Shown: positions 1 through 9,517 of the stretch, in pieces
How positions within the stretch are numbered: position 1 is the stretch's first letter
Layout of the letters: every line of letters begins with the position of its first letter
Assembly (NCBI GenBank): GCA_903893795.1
Contig: CAITNO010000074.1
Location: forward strand, 1-64,000
DNA length: 64,000 bases
Source of the DNA: Candidatus Hydrogenedentota bacterium
GTDB taxonomy: Bacteria; Hydrogenedentota; Hydrogenedentia; Hydrogenedentales; CAITNO01
Direction: 5' to 3'
Translations under genes and position numbers: made by a program
Notes under the pieces: generated by a model
What the model saw: the letters and a program-made list of their open reading frames with translations, nothing else
Told to the model about the DNA's origin: nothing
Databases searched by the model: none

Positions 1-237
1 ATTAAGTCGCGTCTTGACATAGTAGGTATTATCTTTCTTTACCAATGACCAACCTTTGCGCTCTGCCCTCTTTACCGGTGTCTTTGCCATTTGTATAATC
101 TCGCTTTGTTGATTGTTTTCGCATTGCTGAAACTGTCAACCGCAAGGGAAGTCTAGGCGATTGGTATACCAAAGTCAAGGGGGAGTATACCAAGAGATTA
201 GAATGATTAAAATTTCCTAGGAAAATGTGGGTAACGA

Positions 238-517
238 TAACTCCAACGGGATTATGGAGCAAAGCCCGGGGTTGGGCGAAGTCACGCACAGCGTGACGAA
301 GGCCTACACCGGGTAACCAACGCATCACCCACCCTGTTCTTCTACTCTGAAAGAGTTCGACTTGTTCACCCTGAAGGGGTGCCCCCACAACCAAGGGGTA
401 CAACGCTTTCAGCGTAGAAAATATTGGAGGGTGCCCGCTACCCAGGGTAGGCGTCCGCCTTCGCTGCGCTCCGCCTCCCGCCAACCCTGGGCTGTGCTCC
501 ATAACCGCGTTGCGGTA
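238..517. repeat. Composite multi-hairpin intergenic element, copy A
   Basis: No convincing gene lies in the first 562 bases. This stretch is a chain of short perfect or near-perfect hairpins set in a GC-rich scaffold. Visible hairpins are GTCACGC-ACA-GCGTGAC (281-297), ACTCT-GAA-AGAGT (344-356), CACCC-TGAA-GGGGTG (367-381), ACGCT-TTC-AGCGT (403-415) and ACCGC-GTT-GCGGT (504-516). The scaffold ends are inverted relatives of each other: GGAGCAAAGCCCGGGGTTGG near 257-276 and CCAACCCTGGGCTGTGCTCC at 481-500. A second copy with the same architecture is at 55825-56078. Open frames crossing it, such as 29-532 on the minus strand, look like by-products of the palindromes. Confidence 0.75.
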
Positions 518-562
518 TCCACACGAAAGCACTCACATCCCAGTCGTACAAAGAAGGATGTC

Positions 563-3205
563 TTACTTTTTCCCGCCCTTGCGGGGCTTGTTGGCGAGGT
601 GCTTGAGGTGGTAGATGAGGTTCTGCGCCTCGCGGGGGGAGAGGGCGTCGGGGTCGATCTTTTGCAGTTCGAGTTCGACGGCCGTGGGGCCGGTGTCGGC
701 GGGGGGGCCGAAGAGCCACAACTGTTCGGGCATGCCGGCCGGGGCGGGGTTGCCCGATTCGAGGGATTCGAGAATGGTGCGGGCGCGGCCGATAACGGAC
801 GGGGGCAGGCCCGCCAGTTGGGCCACGTGGATGCCGTAACTGTGGTCGGCGCCGCCGTCGATGATGCGGTAGAGGAACACGACGCGGCCGCTGTATTCGC
901 GCACGGCCACGTTGACGTTTTTGGCGTGCTCGAGCTTGGTGCCCAGTTCGGTCAGCTCGTGGTAGTGGGTGGCAAAGAGCGTGCGCGCGCGGGTGTTGTC
1001 GTGCAGGTGCTCGGCCACGGACCAGGCGATGCTGATGCCGTCGAAGGTGCTGGTGCCGCGGCCGATCTCGTCGAGCACGAGGAGGCTGCGCTCGGTGGCG
1101 GAGTTGAGAATGGCGGCGGTCTCGATCATCTCGACCATGAAGGTGGACTCGCCGCGCACGAGGTTGTCCGACGCGCCGACGCGGGTGAAGATGCGGTCGA
1201 CCACGCCGATGCGCGCCTCCGCCGCAGGCACGAAGGAGCCAATCTGCGCGAGCAGCGTGATGAGCGCGGCCTGGCGCAGGTAGGTGGACTTGCCGGCCAT
1301 GTTGGGCCCGGTGACGATGAGCATGGACGCGGCGGCGGGATCGAGCACGGTGTCGTTGGGCACGAACTCGCCGGTCTTCATGAGGTCCTCGACCACGGGA
1401 TGGCGGCCGTCGCGGATGCGGATCTCGCCGAAGTCGCCCACCTCGGGCTTGCAGTAGTCGCGCGCGGTGGCCACTTCGGCCAGCGACACAAGCGTGTCGA
1501 GCGCGGCCACGGCATCGGCCGTCTGCTGGATGCGCCGGGCCTCGGCGGAAACGGCGTCGCGCAGCGCGCAGAACAGCTCATATTCGAGCGACTGCATGCG
1601 CTCCTGCGCCGTGAGCATTTCCTCCTCGCGCTCCTTGAGCGCCGGGGTGACGTAGCGCTCGGCGTTGGCTAGGGTCTGCTTGCGCTGGTAGTCGGCGGGC
1701 ACGCTGTCGGCCTGGCCGCGGCTGATTTCGAGGTAATAGCCAAAGACGCGGTTGTAGCCCACCTTGAGCTTGGCGATGCCGGTGCGCACGCGCTCATCCT
1801 GCTGGAGCTGGGCGATCCAGTCCTTGCCGCCGCGCACAAGCCCGTGCAGACGGTCCAGGTCGGCGCTGTAGCCGTCGCGGATGATGCCGCCCTCATTGAG
1901 CGACAGCGGCGGCTCGTCGATCACGGCGGCCGCTATTTGGCCGGTCACGTCCTCAAGCGGGTCAATCTCGCCGCCGAGCGCGGCGAGCATCTGCGATTCG
2001 GCGCCGTCCAGCAGCGCGCGCAGCACAGGCATGCGCTCCAGCGACGCGCCGAGCGCGCGCATGTCGCGCGCGTTGCCCGTGCGCGACGTGATGCGCCCCG
2101 TGAGCCGCTCCAGGTCGGCGATGCCGCGCAGGGTGTCGCGCAGCGCCATGCGCAGGTCGACGCGGTCCACCAGTTCGGCCACGGCGTTCTGCCGCAGTCC
2201 AATCTCGGCGGCATCGACCAGCGGGTGCAGCAGCCAGTCGCGCATGCGGCGGCTGCCCATGCTGGTCAGCGTGCGGTCGATGACGGCGAGCAGGGTGCCG
2301 CGCCGTGCCCCCGTGGCCGTGGCCACCAGTTCCAGGTTGCGCTGCGTGTTGCCGTCGAGCACCACGTAGCCCGAGGGGCTGTAGCGTCGGGGCAGGCGCA
2401 GGCGCGGCACGCCGTCGCGCTGGGTCTCGCGCACGTAGGACAGCAGCGCGCCCAGGCAGCCCGTGGCGGCGGGGGCGTCATCGAGTCCCACGCCCTTGAG
2501 CGTGCCCAGTCCCCAGGTGGCCAGCACCAGGTCCTCGGCCAGTTCTGCGTCAAAGCGGTCGGCCGGACGGGCCGTGAAGGTGATGCCCGGAAAGTTCCGT
2601 TTCATGCGCGCCAGAAAATCGGCGTCGATCTCGTCGGAGTAGAGCACCTCGACGGGCGCCATTCGGGTGAGTTCGTCCGCAAAGACCCGCTCCACGGCGG
2701 CGTCGATCTGCGCGGCGATCACCTCACCGGTGGTCACGTCCACGAAGGCCAGGGCGCCCGCATTGCCCTCGGCAAACATCGCGCCGAGATAGTTGTTGGC
2801 GCGCTCGTCGAGCAGGTCGGGCTCCATCACCGTGCCGGGCGTGATGGTGCGGACCACCTCGCGCTTGACGATGCCCTTGGCGAGTTTGGGGTCCTCCATC
2901 TGGTCGCAGATGGTGACGGTGCGGCCGGCCTTGATCACCCGGGCAATGTAGCTCTCCACGGCGCGGAAGGGCACGCCGCACATGGGAATGCGCGCCTCCT
3001 TGTCCGTGCTGTCGCGTGAAGTCAGCGTGAGTCCGAGCAGTTCGGAGGCCTCCACGGCGTCCTCAAAAAACAGCTCATAGAAGTCGCCCATGCGGAAAAA
3101 GAGCAGCGAATCGCTGCACTCCGCCTTGGCGGCAATGTACTGCCGCACCATCGGCGTGATTTCCGACGGCCCCAGATCGGCCAGTTTTGTCCAGTTCACA
3201 GTCAT
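563..3205 (-). CDS. mutS: DNA mismatch repair ATPase MutS
   Basis: MutS binds mismatched and looped DNA in the cytoplasm and starts methyl-independent or MutL-dependent repair. The 880-residue length is normal for the family. The mismatch-reading Phe-x-Glu motif is in GDFYELF near residues 40-46. The C-terminal ABC-type ATPase has Walker A GPNMAGKST near residue 632, Walker B LLVLDEIGRGTSTFDG and the ATHYHEL switch. The ATG at 3205 has no Shine-Dalgarno sequence. A TATAAT hexamer lies only 8 bases upstream, so the mRNA may be leaderless. An IS4-family element is inserted about 170 bp upstream with its transposase on the same strand. Confidence 0.97.
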   Translation of the reverse strand: MTVNWTKLADLGPSEITPMVRQYIAAKAECSDSLLFFRMGDFYELFFEDAVEASELLGLTLTSRDSTDKEARIPMCGVPFRAVESYIARVIKAGRTVTICDQMEDPKLAKGIVKREVVRTITPGTVMEPDLLDERANNYLGAMFAEGNAGALAFVDVTTGEVIAAQIDAAVERVFADELTRMAPVEVLYSDEIDADFLARMKRNFPGITFTARPADRFDAELAEDLVLATWGLGTLKGVGLDDAPAATGCLGALLSYVRETQRDGVPRLRLPRRYSPSGYVVLDGNTQRNLELVATATGARRGTLLAVIDRTLTSMGSRRMRDWLLHPLVDAAEIGLRQNAVAELVDRVDLRMALRDTLRGIADLERLTGRITSRTGNARDMRALGASLERMPVLRALLDGAESQMLAALGGEIDPLEDVTGQIAAAVIDEPPLSLNEGGIIRDGYSADLDRLHGLVRGGKDWIAQLQQDERVRTGIAKLKVGYNRVFGYYLEISRGQADSVPADYQRKQTLANAERYVTPALKEREEEMLTAQERMQSLEYELFCALRDAVSAEARRIQQTADAVAALDTLVSLAEVATARDYCKPEVGDFGEIRIRDGRHPVVEDLMKTGEFVPNDTVLDPAAASMLIVTGPNMAGKSTYLRQAALITLLAQIGSFVPAAEARIGVVDRIFTRVGASDNLVRGESTFMVEMIETAAILNSATERSLLVLDEIGRGTSTFDGISIAWSVAEHLHDNTRARTLFATHYHELTELGTKLEHAKNVNVAVREYSGRVVFLYRIIDGGADHSYGIHVAQLAGLPPSVIGRARTILESLESGNPAPAGMPEQLWLFGPPADTGPTAVELELQKIDPDALSPREAQNLIYHLKHLANKPRKGGKK

Positions 3206-3213
3206 GGCCGCCT

Positions 3214-3219
3214 ATTATA
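3214..3219 (-). promoter_or_regulatory. Candidate -10 element of mutS
   Basis: The minus strand reads TATAAT here, 8 bases before the mutS ATG. A start point about 7 bases downstream would leave a leader of only one or two bases. No good -35 hexamer is visible at 17 bp. TATAAT without a clear -35 also precedes the sulfatase-superfamily gene (8439), the GT-C gene (35516) and thiG (50476). Confidence 0.4.
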
Positions 3220-3367
3220 CGCATCGCGGGAGGGTGTGGGGAAGGGAATCGAAACGAGGATGCAGACCCCGCAGTGAGCGGGCCAATCGCCGCGCGAAAA
3301 GGAAAGCGCGGGACTGGGGCGTCCCAGATCGTGTGTTCGGCTTCCCCTTCAGGGAATGCGAGCAAAA

Positions 3368-3376
3368 CCCGGCAAT
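3368..3376. repeat. IS target-site duplication, left copy (9 bp)
   Basis: CCCGGCAAT abuts the left inverted repeat of the insertion sequence. It is repeated exactly at 4700-4708 beyond the right end. Confidence 0.9.
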
Positions 3377-4699
3377 CACTACTGTCCCAACGTTAGTCGA
3401 ATAAATTCAACTGGTTACAGAGGTTCCCTGTGTAGGAATCGTTTTCTTGCGTTGAAAAGACCTCCAAAATGGGCGTTTTCTCGAAAAGAGTCACACTCAG
3501 AATCTGTAGAATTGTGTAAGGGCTTTGGGTGAGCCCCAGGCGCTTCTTGACGATGGCAACGAGCACGTACGTGGCGATGGCAGTCCATATCTGCGTCTTC
3601 ACTGCGTTCTGAGTGGTGCCGTAGAATTTCTTGATGCGCAGGTGCTGCTTTATCCATTTGAAGAAGAGTTCCACCTGCCAGCGGCACCGGTACAGTTCGG
3701 CGATGGTGAGGGCGGGCAGCGCGAAGTTGTTGGTCAGAAAGACAAGGCGTTTGTTGTTGGCCTCGTCGAAATATCGGATACGCCGCAGCTTCTCCGGATA
3801 GTTCTTACTCGCGTAGAAGCCGTTGAGCGCTATGGTCTGGTCGCATTGCACGCCCGACGACTTGTCCACGGGGTGTGAGTAGATGCGCCTGAAGTCGCAG
3901 TTGTCTTTGGCGCGGGTCACGAAAAACGCGGATGCCTGGTGTATGGTGTACAGGCGTTTGAAGTCGACATAGCCGCGGTCCATGATGTAGACGGAGCCCG
4001 GCTCCAGTATCAGCTCGTCGAGAATGTTCACGTCGTGCATTTTGCCGTTGGTGATGATAATGAGGCTTGGAATGTTGCCACGTAGGTCCAGAAGCGTGTG
4101 CAGTTTTATCGCCCCTTTGCGTTTGCGAAAGGAGGCCCATGGAAACAATGAAAGGCACAGGTCTATCGTCGAGGAGTCGAGCGCATAGGCGGTTTGCTCC
4201 AGTTCCGTGCCGAATTCATCTTTAGAGTACAGTCGTCTGGCCTCAGCAATCAGTACTTGTGCGAAATCCGCGTAAATGCGCCAGTCACGCGTCTTGTTCG
4301 CATTGGCAAGCGTGTTGCGTGCAACCCCCTGAATTCCCATGTGGTACAGCTTGGAGGACATGGCGCGTAGACAGGTCTCGATATCGCGCAGACTCTCCCG
4401 ATATGTCAACTGGGCAAAAGCTATGCAGAGGAACTGCCGCCAGCATGAGAACTCTTGGACCTTGTAGTTGCCATCATAGCGCTTGACGCATTTATCAAAC
4501 TCGTACCGGGGAAGAAAGTCCATCAGTTGGGAAAAGACGGTTTGCGAGCGGGAATCCATGGGTGCCTCCTTGCCGAAAGAAAGCACGGATGGTCAAAAGC
4601 AGGGCTCCGGCTCAACTATCGAAAAAAGTGTATTGTTGTCTAACTGCCTATGTTACAGTATGTTGCAAGTGAGGATTCAGAAACGTTGGGACAGTAGTG
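3377..4699 (-). mobile_element. Complete IS4-family insertion sequence, 1323 bp
   Basis: The element is bounded by perfect 18-bp terminal inverted repeats: CACTACTGTCCCAACGTT at 3377-3394 and its exact complement at 4682-4699. A 9-bp direct duplication, CCCGGCAAT, flanks both ends. It carries one intact transposase gene on the minus strand. Perfect ends, an exact duplication and an unbroken gene indicate a recent insertion. It sits between mutS and a pseudopilin gene and breaks no visible reading frame. Confidence 0.93.
3393..4559 (-). CDS. IS4-family DDE transposase
   Basis: This 388-residue transposase should cut and paste the surrounding element. The DDE residues are visible in ALDSSTIDL (first D), YIMDRGYVDF (second D) and YRCRWQVELFFKWIK. 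The last matches the IS4 signature Y-(2)-R-(3)-E-(6)-K and contains the catalytic E. The N-terminal region (LPRYEFDKCVKRY) resembles the DUF4372 segment usual in this group. The ATG at 4559 is chosen because AAGGAGG lies 4 bases upstream; a 397-residue frame begins further upstream without a comparable site. The stop codon lies inside the left inverted repeat. Confidence 0.95.
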   Translation of the reverse strand: MDSRSQTVFSQLMDFLPRYEFDKCVKRYDGNYKVQEFSCWRQFLCIAFAQLTYRESLRDIETCLRAMSSKLYHMGIQGVARNTLANANKTRDWRIYADFAQVLIAEARRLYSKDEFGTELEQTAYALDSSTIDLCLSLFPWASFRKRKGAIKLHTLLDLRGNIPSLIIITNGKMHDVNILDELILEPGSVYIMDRGYVDFKRLYTIHQASAFFVTRAKDNCDFRRIYSHPVDKSSGVQCDQTIALNGFYASKNYPEKLRRIRYFDEANNKRLVFLTNNFALPALTIAELYRCRWQVELFFKWIKQHLRIKKFYGTTQNAVKTQIWTAIATYVLVAIVKKRLGLTQSPYTILQILSVTLFEKTPILEVFSTQENDSYTGNLCNQLNLFD

Positions 4700-4708
4700 C
4701 CCGGCAAT
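4700..4708. repeat. IS target-site duplication, right copy (9 bp)
   Basis: Exact second copy of CCCGGCAAT next to the right inverted repeat. Removing the element and one copy rebuilds a continuous intergenic sequence. Confidence 0.9.
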
Positions 4709-4922
4709 ATTGGTTCACGGGAGCTCCCAAGACAACCTGCCGAATATGCCGGAAAGTCACAAGAGCCCAGTGAATGCAGCACAGCGTTGTTTGAAATTCA
4801 ACACGCGCGCCGCTTGACTGTCTGGATGCAGTCACCTTACAAGAAACGCCACAGGTTGCTTTCAGGATAATTGCAGTGTTTCGACACGCAATGTCCTGTG
4901 TCCAGTGCCCTTGGCCGGAATC

Positions 4923-5915
4923 CTACACGCCCAGCGCGGCGGTCACGGAACCGATGATGCTTGCCACGCCGCCGTTGGTCGGCGCGGGGCCTGTCTGCTG
5001 GTACTTCTGGAATTCGGAGTGGCCGTCCATGAAGAGCACGTTTGCGCCGCCGGGAATGTGGTTGAAGTCCTTGGAATTCGTGGCAAGCCGGTCAAACATG
5101 ACCCAGATGCTGCTCTGCGCTTTGGCCGAACCGCCCGCGTTGTTGATGTCGGTGATCATAAACCGCTCGACCCCCTCCTTGAGACGGTAGACGGTGTTGT
5201 TGCCGCCGTTGCCGCAGGGGCAGTCGGGGTCCGTGCTCCACGACGATATGTCCACATCGCCGTCAACGTCCTTCTCAATGCCGGGGCCGTTGTTAAGATG
5301 TGGAATCAGGATCTTCATTACCGTGTAGGCCACCTGTTTGGGACCGTTGAGGGTGCCGATGGGTGCGGGGAGCGAAAGGGTCAGGCTCGAGTACTCGGAA
5401 TCGGCCCGGTCGATGATCCAGCCCAGATAGGTGTAGCAGGTGCCCGCCGAACCCGCGCAACGCTGCAGGTCATTGGCCATGTAGCCAAAACAGCTCTTGC
5501 CGTCGGAGAACTCGGCCTGCTTCGGAGTGTACTGTGAGGAGGAGGGACAAAAGGCCACCTTGGGATCGGAGAGGTATTCGGGATACACCGCCACCGCGTC
5601 CGGTCCCGGCATCAGGCTGAAACCAATGGAACTGTTCCCCGTGGTGGGCGGGGCGGCCGAGTTGCCGGGATTGTAATAAACGGGGCGGGTCGCGTCGCGG
5701 GCGAGCACCGGCGGGAACTTCTGTCCCTGCGATTCGCCACTGTACATTTTGAACACCAGCGCCCACTGTTTGAGGTTGTTCTGGCAGCTTGAGCGGCGCG
5801 CCGCCTCGCGGGCCCGGGCCAGGGCAGGCAATAAAATCGCCGCCAGGATGCCGATGATGGCGATCACCACCAACAGTTCAATAAGGGTAAACCCACTGCG
5901 TCTTCTGGAAATCAT
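4923..5915 (-). CDS. Pseudopilin-like protein with C-terminal H-x10-DGH motif
   Basis: A secreted or type II/IV pilus-like protein of 330 residues. It opens with a short basic leader and the prepilin peptidase site [16 protein letters not shown] near residues 8-23, followed by the usual hydrophobic N-terminal helix. The C-terminus holds [14 protein letters not shown], the H-spacer-DG motif of the Planctomycetes/Lentisphaerae-type DUF1559-like family. A paralogue at 8555-9517 shares the N-terminal block through SCQNNLKQW almost exactly. The ATG at 5915 follows AAGGAGTCGGAG. The role in pilus, secretion or envelope structure is unknown. Confidence 0.85.
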   Translation of the reverse strand: MISRRRSGFTLIELLVVIAIIGILAAILLPALARAREAARRSSCQNNLKQWALVFKMYSGESQGQKFPPVLARDATRPVYYNPGNSAAPPTTGNSSIGFSLMPGPDAVAVYPEYLSDPKVAFCPSSSQYTPKQAEFSDGKSCFGYMANDLQRCAGSAGTCYTYLGWIIDRADSEYSSLTLSLPAPIGTLNGPKQVAYTVMKILIPHLNNGPGIEKDVDGDVDISSWSTDPDCPCGNGGNNTVYRLKEGVERFMITDINNAGGSAKAQSSIWVMFDRLATNSKDFNHIPGGANVLFMDGHSEFQKYQQTGPAPTNGGVASIIGSVTAALGV

Positions 5916-6134
5916 GACTCCGACTCCTTTTTGCTCCGCATACCATGACACTGACCACATGAAGAGGAAGGCATGACTGAGTATATAGTAGAAGTCCCGA
6001 ATTGGCAATGGGTTTATTGGAATCAATAAGGGAATTAAGTGTCGCACTCCACAGCTTTCTTCAAGGCGGAGAATCAGATCGAGAAGGACGCCGACCACGG
6101 CATCGGGGGATGGCAGAGAGGACAAACAGGCCCG

Positions 6135-8381
6135 CTATTTCAGAGCAGACTGCGCCGTGCCGAGATAGCCAAGCGCCTCCAGGCTTCTGCGTTCCTCCAG
6201 ATTGTCCTCGCCGCCCCCGGACATATCCTCCCCATAATGCGCTGCTTTATTGAGTTCGGTCTTTCGATAGGCTTCGGAGGCGTCGTGCAACTGTTCAACG
6301 ATGTCCGGGTGCGCCTGAGCCACGTCCGTGTTCTGCCCGGTATATCCCTGAAGGTCGAGCAGTTCCTCTTTTCCGTCATTGTCCAGGAAGAACCATCGGT
6401 CTGTAACGGCAGCCTGCCATTTGACCTTCTCGCCGGTGGGAAAAAGGGTTCGTTGGGTGAACTCGTTCCTGCGCGACCCGTCCAGGAGTCCCATCAGGCT
6501 CCATCCACCAAACTGGGGGTCCGGCGCCAGCTTCAACAGTTCAAACAGGGTCTGCGGAATGTCGAGCGCCTGCACATGCTCCGGCACGGCAATACCCGCA
6601 GGCAACAGGCCAGGAATTCGCATCACCAACGGAATCCGAACGCGCGGAAGAAAGGGTGCCTCGCCGTGTCCCGACAGGCCGTTGTCATATTCGGGAAAGC
6701 AATGGCCATGGTCGGCGCTGATGATGAGCAGGGTGTTGTTCCACAGTCCCTCCTCTTTGAGCTTTGCGATGGTGTGACCCAGATTGGTGTCCGCCCAGAG
6801 GATGCAGTCATCATAGAGGTCCGTTTCCGTGGCGGAACCGTCCGGCTGTTTGAACTTGCGCATGGCTTCAGGGGGCAGGCAGGGGTGATGCGGTTCGATG
6901 GTGTGGACGTACAGAAAGAACGGGTCCTCGCGGTGTTCGTGGAGGTAATCGCCGATGGCCCTGTTGATCGGATAAGTGTCCGTGGTCGCCGGGCGCCTGC
7001 TCCTGGGGTCGCGCACACGGAACTGATGGGCCTCGTCGAAGCCCCGAACAAATCCGCGCCGCTCTCCCAGATAGGGATTCTGCGTGAACAGCGCCGTGGC
7101 GTAGCCGGCAGTGCGCAGGATTTCGGGCAGGAGGTGCATCGAACCGGGAAGTCTCATGCGGGTGCGGTACATCCCGTGGGCGTTGGGACTCAGGCCGGTA
7201 AAGAAACTGGCGACGCTGTCTATGGTCCACGTGCCGGGCGAAAAACACCACTCAAAGCGGACGCCTTCTTTGGCCGCCGCGTCGATGGACGGCGTCGTTT
7301 CCCGCCCGTGGCCATAGGCACCCACATTGGAAGCGCGCAGACAGTCGATGACATACCAAATCACGTTGAGCGGACGCTTGGTGTCGGTGACGGGATGCGC
7401 GCGCGCCATTGATGGACTGCACCAAAGCGCCATGCCGCCCGGCGTATCGGATTGGGCCTCGAAGCGTATCCGAACCTGCCTGCCCGACCAGCGGGAGAGG
7501 TCCGCAGACACTTTCTGCCGCATGGTGGTGGCTTCTGACCGTCCTTCGGCCAGGACGGTCTCGCCTGCATCCTCCTTGAGGAGGATGCGAAACTGGGACG
7601 GACCGGTGCCGTGATGAAGAAAAGCGGTTGTCAGCCGGGCCTGTGGCATGACCGCGACATCGTACTCCAGCGAACAGGGGGTTCTCGCGAAGAGGGCATG
7701 GACATGCCCCCCCCGAAGCGGATACTCGGTCTGGCCAAAGGATTTTCCCGCGAAGGGGTCGGGGTCCTGCGTCAGTGCCACGGACCGCAATTCCAGGTGT
7801 ATTCCGGCGGGCAGCACGAAGCGCAATTGAACGATGTCTTTCACACGGTCACCCCATCCCGGCAAGAGGGCGGTATCAATGGTGTGAATCGTCCAGGAAC
7901 CGGATGGCTCCACAGGAAGGGCCGTTTCATTCTCCGGGAGAAAGTCCCCTTCCTCGCCGCGCCACGCTAGGCGGAATCCGGCACCGCCGGTCACCCGCGC
8001 CTCAACGGTCATGGCATGGATTTGCGCGCCGGGCACGGGGGACACGGTGAGACTGTCGAGCCTGACCACCGTGTCCGTCTCTAAGGTCAGCACCCCATCA
8101 CCTGCCGTGCAGCGCGCGCTTCCCTCCGTCACCTTCCAGGACGTCGGGTCTTCTTTGAAATCAAAGCGGCGCAGATAGATGGAATGGTCCGCTGCGGGCC
8201 CCGCCTCCACGTGGGCGTTGCCCAGTCTGAGGTCGAAGCGGTAGGATTCGGGGGCAATGTGCTCTTCCAGTCGCGTGTTTTCCCGTGCTGCGGCCGGGGA
8301 CTCCTGCGGAGTTTGCCTGTGGCAACCCGTCCAGGGCACTGCAAGCAGCAGGCCGATGATGGAAAGTGCTGGAAAGCGCAT
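6135..8381 (-). CDS. Sulfatase/alkaline-phosphatase-superfamily lipoprotein without the formylglycine Cys
   Basis: A 748-residue exported protein. The N-terminus ends in a lipobox-like WTGC (Cys20). Residues about 50-330 look like beta-rich accessory domains. From about residue 338 there is an alkaline-phosphatase-superfamily hydrolase: NVIWYVIDCLR with metal-ligand D346, then HTIEPHHP and ISADHGH as further metal ligands. In arylsulfatases the nucleophile motif is C/S-x-P-S-R. Here the matching stretch is TWTIDSVAS, with Thr386 at the Cys/Ser place and no Arg. A classical formylglycine sulfatase is therefore unlikely; a Thr-nucleophile phosphohydrolase or phosphotransferase is possible. The gene lies between two pseudopilin genes on the same strand. 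Confidence 0.85.
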   Translation of the reverse strand: MRFPALSIIGLLLAVPWTGCHRQTPQESPAAARENTRLEEHIAPESYRFDLRLGNAHVEAGPAADHSIYLRRFDFKEDPTSWKVTEGSARCTAGDGVLTLETDTVVRLDSLTVSPVPGAQIHAMTVEARVTGGAGFRLAWRGEEGDFLPENETALPVEPSGSWTIHTIDTALLPGWGDRVKDIVQLRFVLPAGIHLELRSVALTQDPDPFAGKSFGQTEYPLRGGHVHALFARTPCSLEYDVAVMPQARLTTAFLHHGTGPSQFRILLKEDAGETVLAEGRSEATTMRQKVSADLSRWSGRQVRIRFEAQSDTPGGMALWCSPSMARAHPVTDTKRPLNVIWYVIDCLRASNVGAYGHGRETTPSIDAAAKEGVRFEWCFSPGTWTIDSVASFFTGLSPNAHGMYRTRMRLPGSMHLLPEILRTAGYATALFTQNPYLGERRGFVRGFDEAHQFRVRDPRSRRPATTDTYPINRAIGDYLHEHREDPFFLYVHTIEPHHPCLPPEAMRKFKQPDGSATETDLYDDCILWADTNLGHTIAKLKEEGLWNNTLLIISADHGHCFPEYDNGLSGHGEAPFLPRVRIPLVMRIPGLLPAGIAVPEHVQALDIPQTLFELLKLAPDPQFGGWSLMGLLDGSRRNEFTQRTLFPTGEKVKWQAAVTDRWFFLDNDGKEELLDLQGYTGQNTDVAQAHPDIVEQLHDASEAYRKTELNKAAHYGEDMSGGGEDNLEERRSLEALGYLGTAQSALK

Positions 8382-8438
8382 AAGCCAATAACGCCCTTCA
8401 GGACTGGCGACCCTCTGCGGGGGTCTGGTGAAATCCCA

Positions 8439-8444
8439 TTATAC
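8439..8444 (-). promoter_or_regulatory. Candidate -10 element of the sulfatase-superfamily gene
   Basis: TATAAT on the minus strand, about 57 bases before the ATG at 8381, within the gap to the next gene. No convincing -35 was found. Confidence 0.35.
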
Positions 8445-8491
8445 GCCAGTCCTCAATACTTTGCTTCACCGCATCCCGCGGCAAGAAAAAG

Positions 8492-8528
8492 GACGGCAAG
8501 TGTTTCTCTTGCGGAGACACTTGCCGTC
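8492..8528 (-). terminator. Rho-independent terminator after the second pseudopilin gene
   Basis: GACGGCAAGTGT pairs perfectly with ACACTTGCCGTC across a 13-base loop. On the minus strand the stem is followed by CCTTTTTCTTG. It lies 26 bases past the stop codon at 8555. Confidence 0.8.
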
Positions 8529-8554
8529 ATAATCCCAGGAAGACAGTTCTGTAA

Positions 8555-9517
8555 TCAGTCTGAAGAATGAGCCAGGGTGTTTTCGCTCAGGGCCCAAATC
8601 GGCGAGGTCGCCGCCTGCGGATACTTCGCAAATTCAACGTGACCATCCATGAAGAGTACATTGCTTCCGCCCGGGAGGTGGTTGAACATGTCGCCGCGCA
8701 CCTGCGAAACGTGGGGAGGACCGGGGCAGATGTCCTCGTACAGCGTGCCGGTCTGGCTCATGGCCATGTCGTACATGACGATCACGGAGGATTGGGCGGC
8801 GTTCGAGGAACCCGCGTTGTTGATGTCCGTAATCATGAACCGCTCAACGCCTTCCCGGAGGTGCATCAGGGTGATGTTGCCGAAGGGCGCGCCAATGTCG
8901 AAGCTCTTGTCCTTGAACGCATCCGTGTTCATGAAATTGTGCACCGGGTCGTTGCTTCCGTTCTGGATAATGCGCATTACCTGATGGTTGGGCTCATGCT
9001 GCGCCATCCACTCGGGCCTGACGAGTTTGTTCACGTACATGTAGCTCGATATCTCGGCGTCGATGAACTTGAATCCGCCCCAGTCGGGGGAGGCCGTCAC
9101 CAGCATCATTTTGGTCGAGGTCGGCGTCACTCCGTCCCCCAGCCCCGCGTCATACCACGACATGATGCCGGGGTCGGAGGGGCACAGATAGATCATGCCG
9201 TCCGTGCAGTATTCTGGATACACCTGGTGTCCGTCCGGTCCCCCAACGCCCCAGATGTACTCGTTCGGGTCGTCCGGTCCGCCATCCATGGAGCCGGAAC
9301 TCCACCAAAGCTGGTGCTCCGGAAACACCTGGCCCTTGCTCTCATTCGCGTACATCTTCAGCACCAGCCCCCACTGCTTGAGGTTGTTCTGGCAGCTTGA
9401 CCGCCGGGCGGACTCCCGGGCGCGCGCCAGTGCGGGCAGCAGTATCGCCGCCAGAATTCCTATGATGGCGATCACCACCAAGAGTTCAATCAATGTGAAT
9501 CCCTTGCGTCTCTTCAT
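8555..9517 (-). CDS. Pseudopilin-like protein with C-terminal H-x10-DGH motif (paralogue)
   Basis: A 320-residue paralogue of the protein at 4923-5915. It has the basic leader MKRRK, the prepilin site [16 protein letters not shown] and nearly the same following helix ([19 protein letters not shown]). The C-terminus carries [14 protein letters not shown]. Both paralogues also share a [14 protein letters not shown] stretch. The middle parts differ strongly, which suggests a shared assembly route with different surface-exposed regions. The ATG at 9517 follows AGGAGG by 8 bases. A good terminator follows the gene. Confidence 0.85.
   Translation of the reverse strand: MKRRKGFTLIELLVVIAIIGILAAILLPALARARESARRSSCQNNLKQWGLVLKMYANESKGQVFPEHQLWWSSGSMDGGPDDPNEYIWGVGGPDGHQVYPEYCTDGMIYLCPSDPGIMSWYDAGLGDGVTPTSTKMMLVTASPDWGGFKFIDAEISSYMYVNKLVRPEWMAQHEPNHQVMRIIQNGSNDPVHNFMNTDAFKDKSFDIGAPFGNITLMHLREGVERFMITDINNAGSSNAAQSSVIVMYDMAMSQTGTLYEDICPGPPHVSQVRGDMFNHLPGGSNVLFMDGHVEFAKYPQAATSPIWALSENTLAHSSD

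Noticed and set aside
362..1672. 436-residue plus-strand open frame over mutS
   Set aside because: It lies opposite a certain mutS gene and is rich in Gly, Val, His and Arg, as expected for the complement of GC-rich codons.
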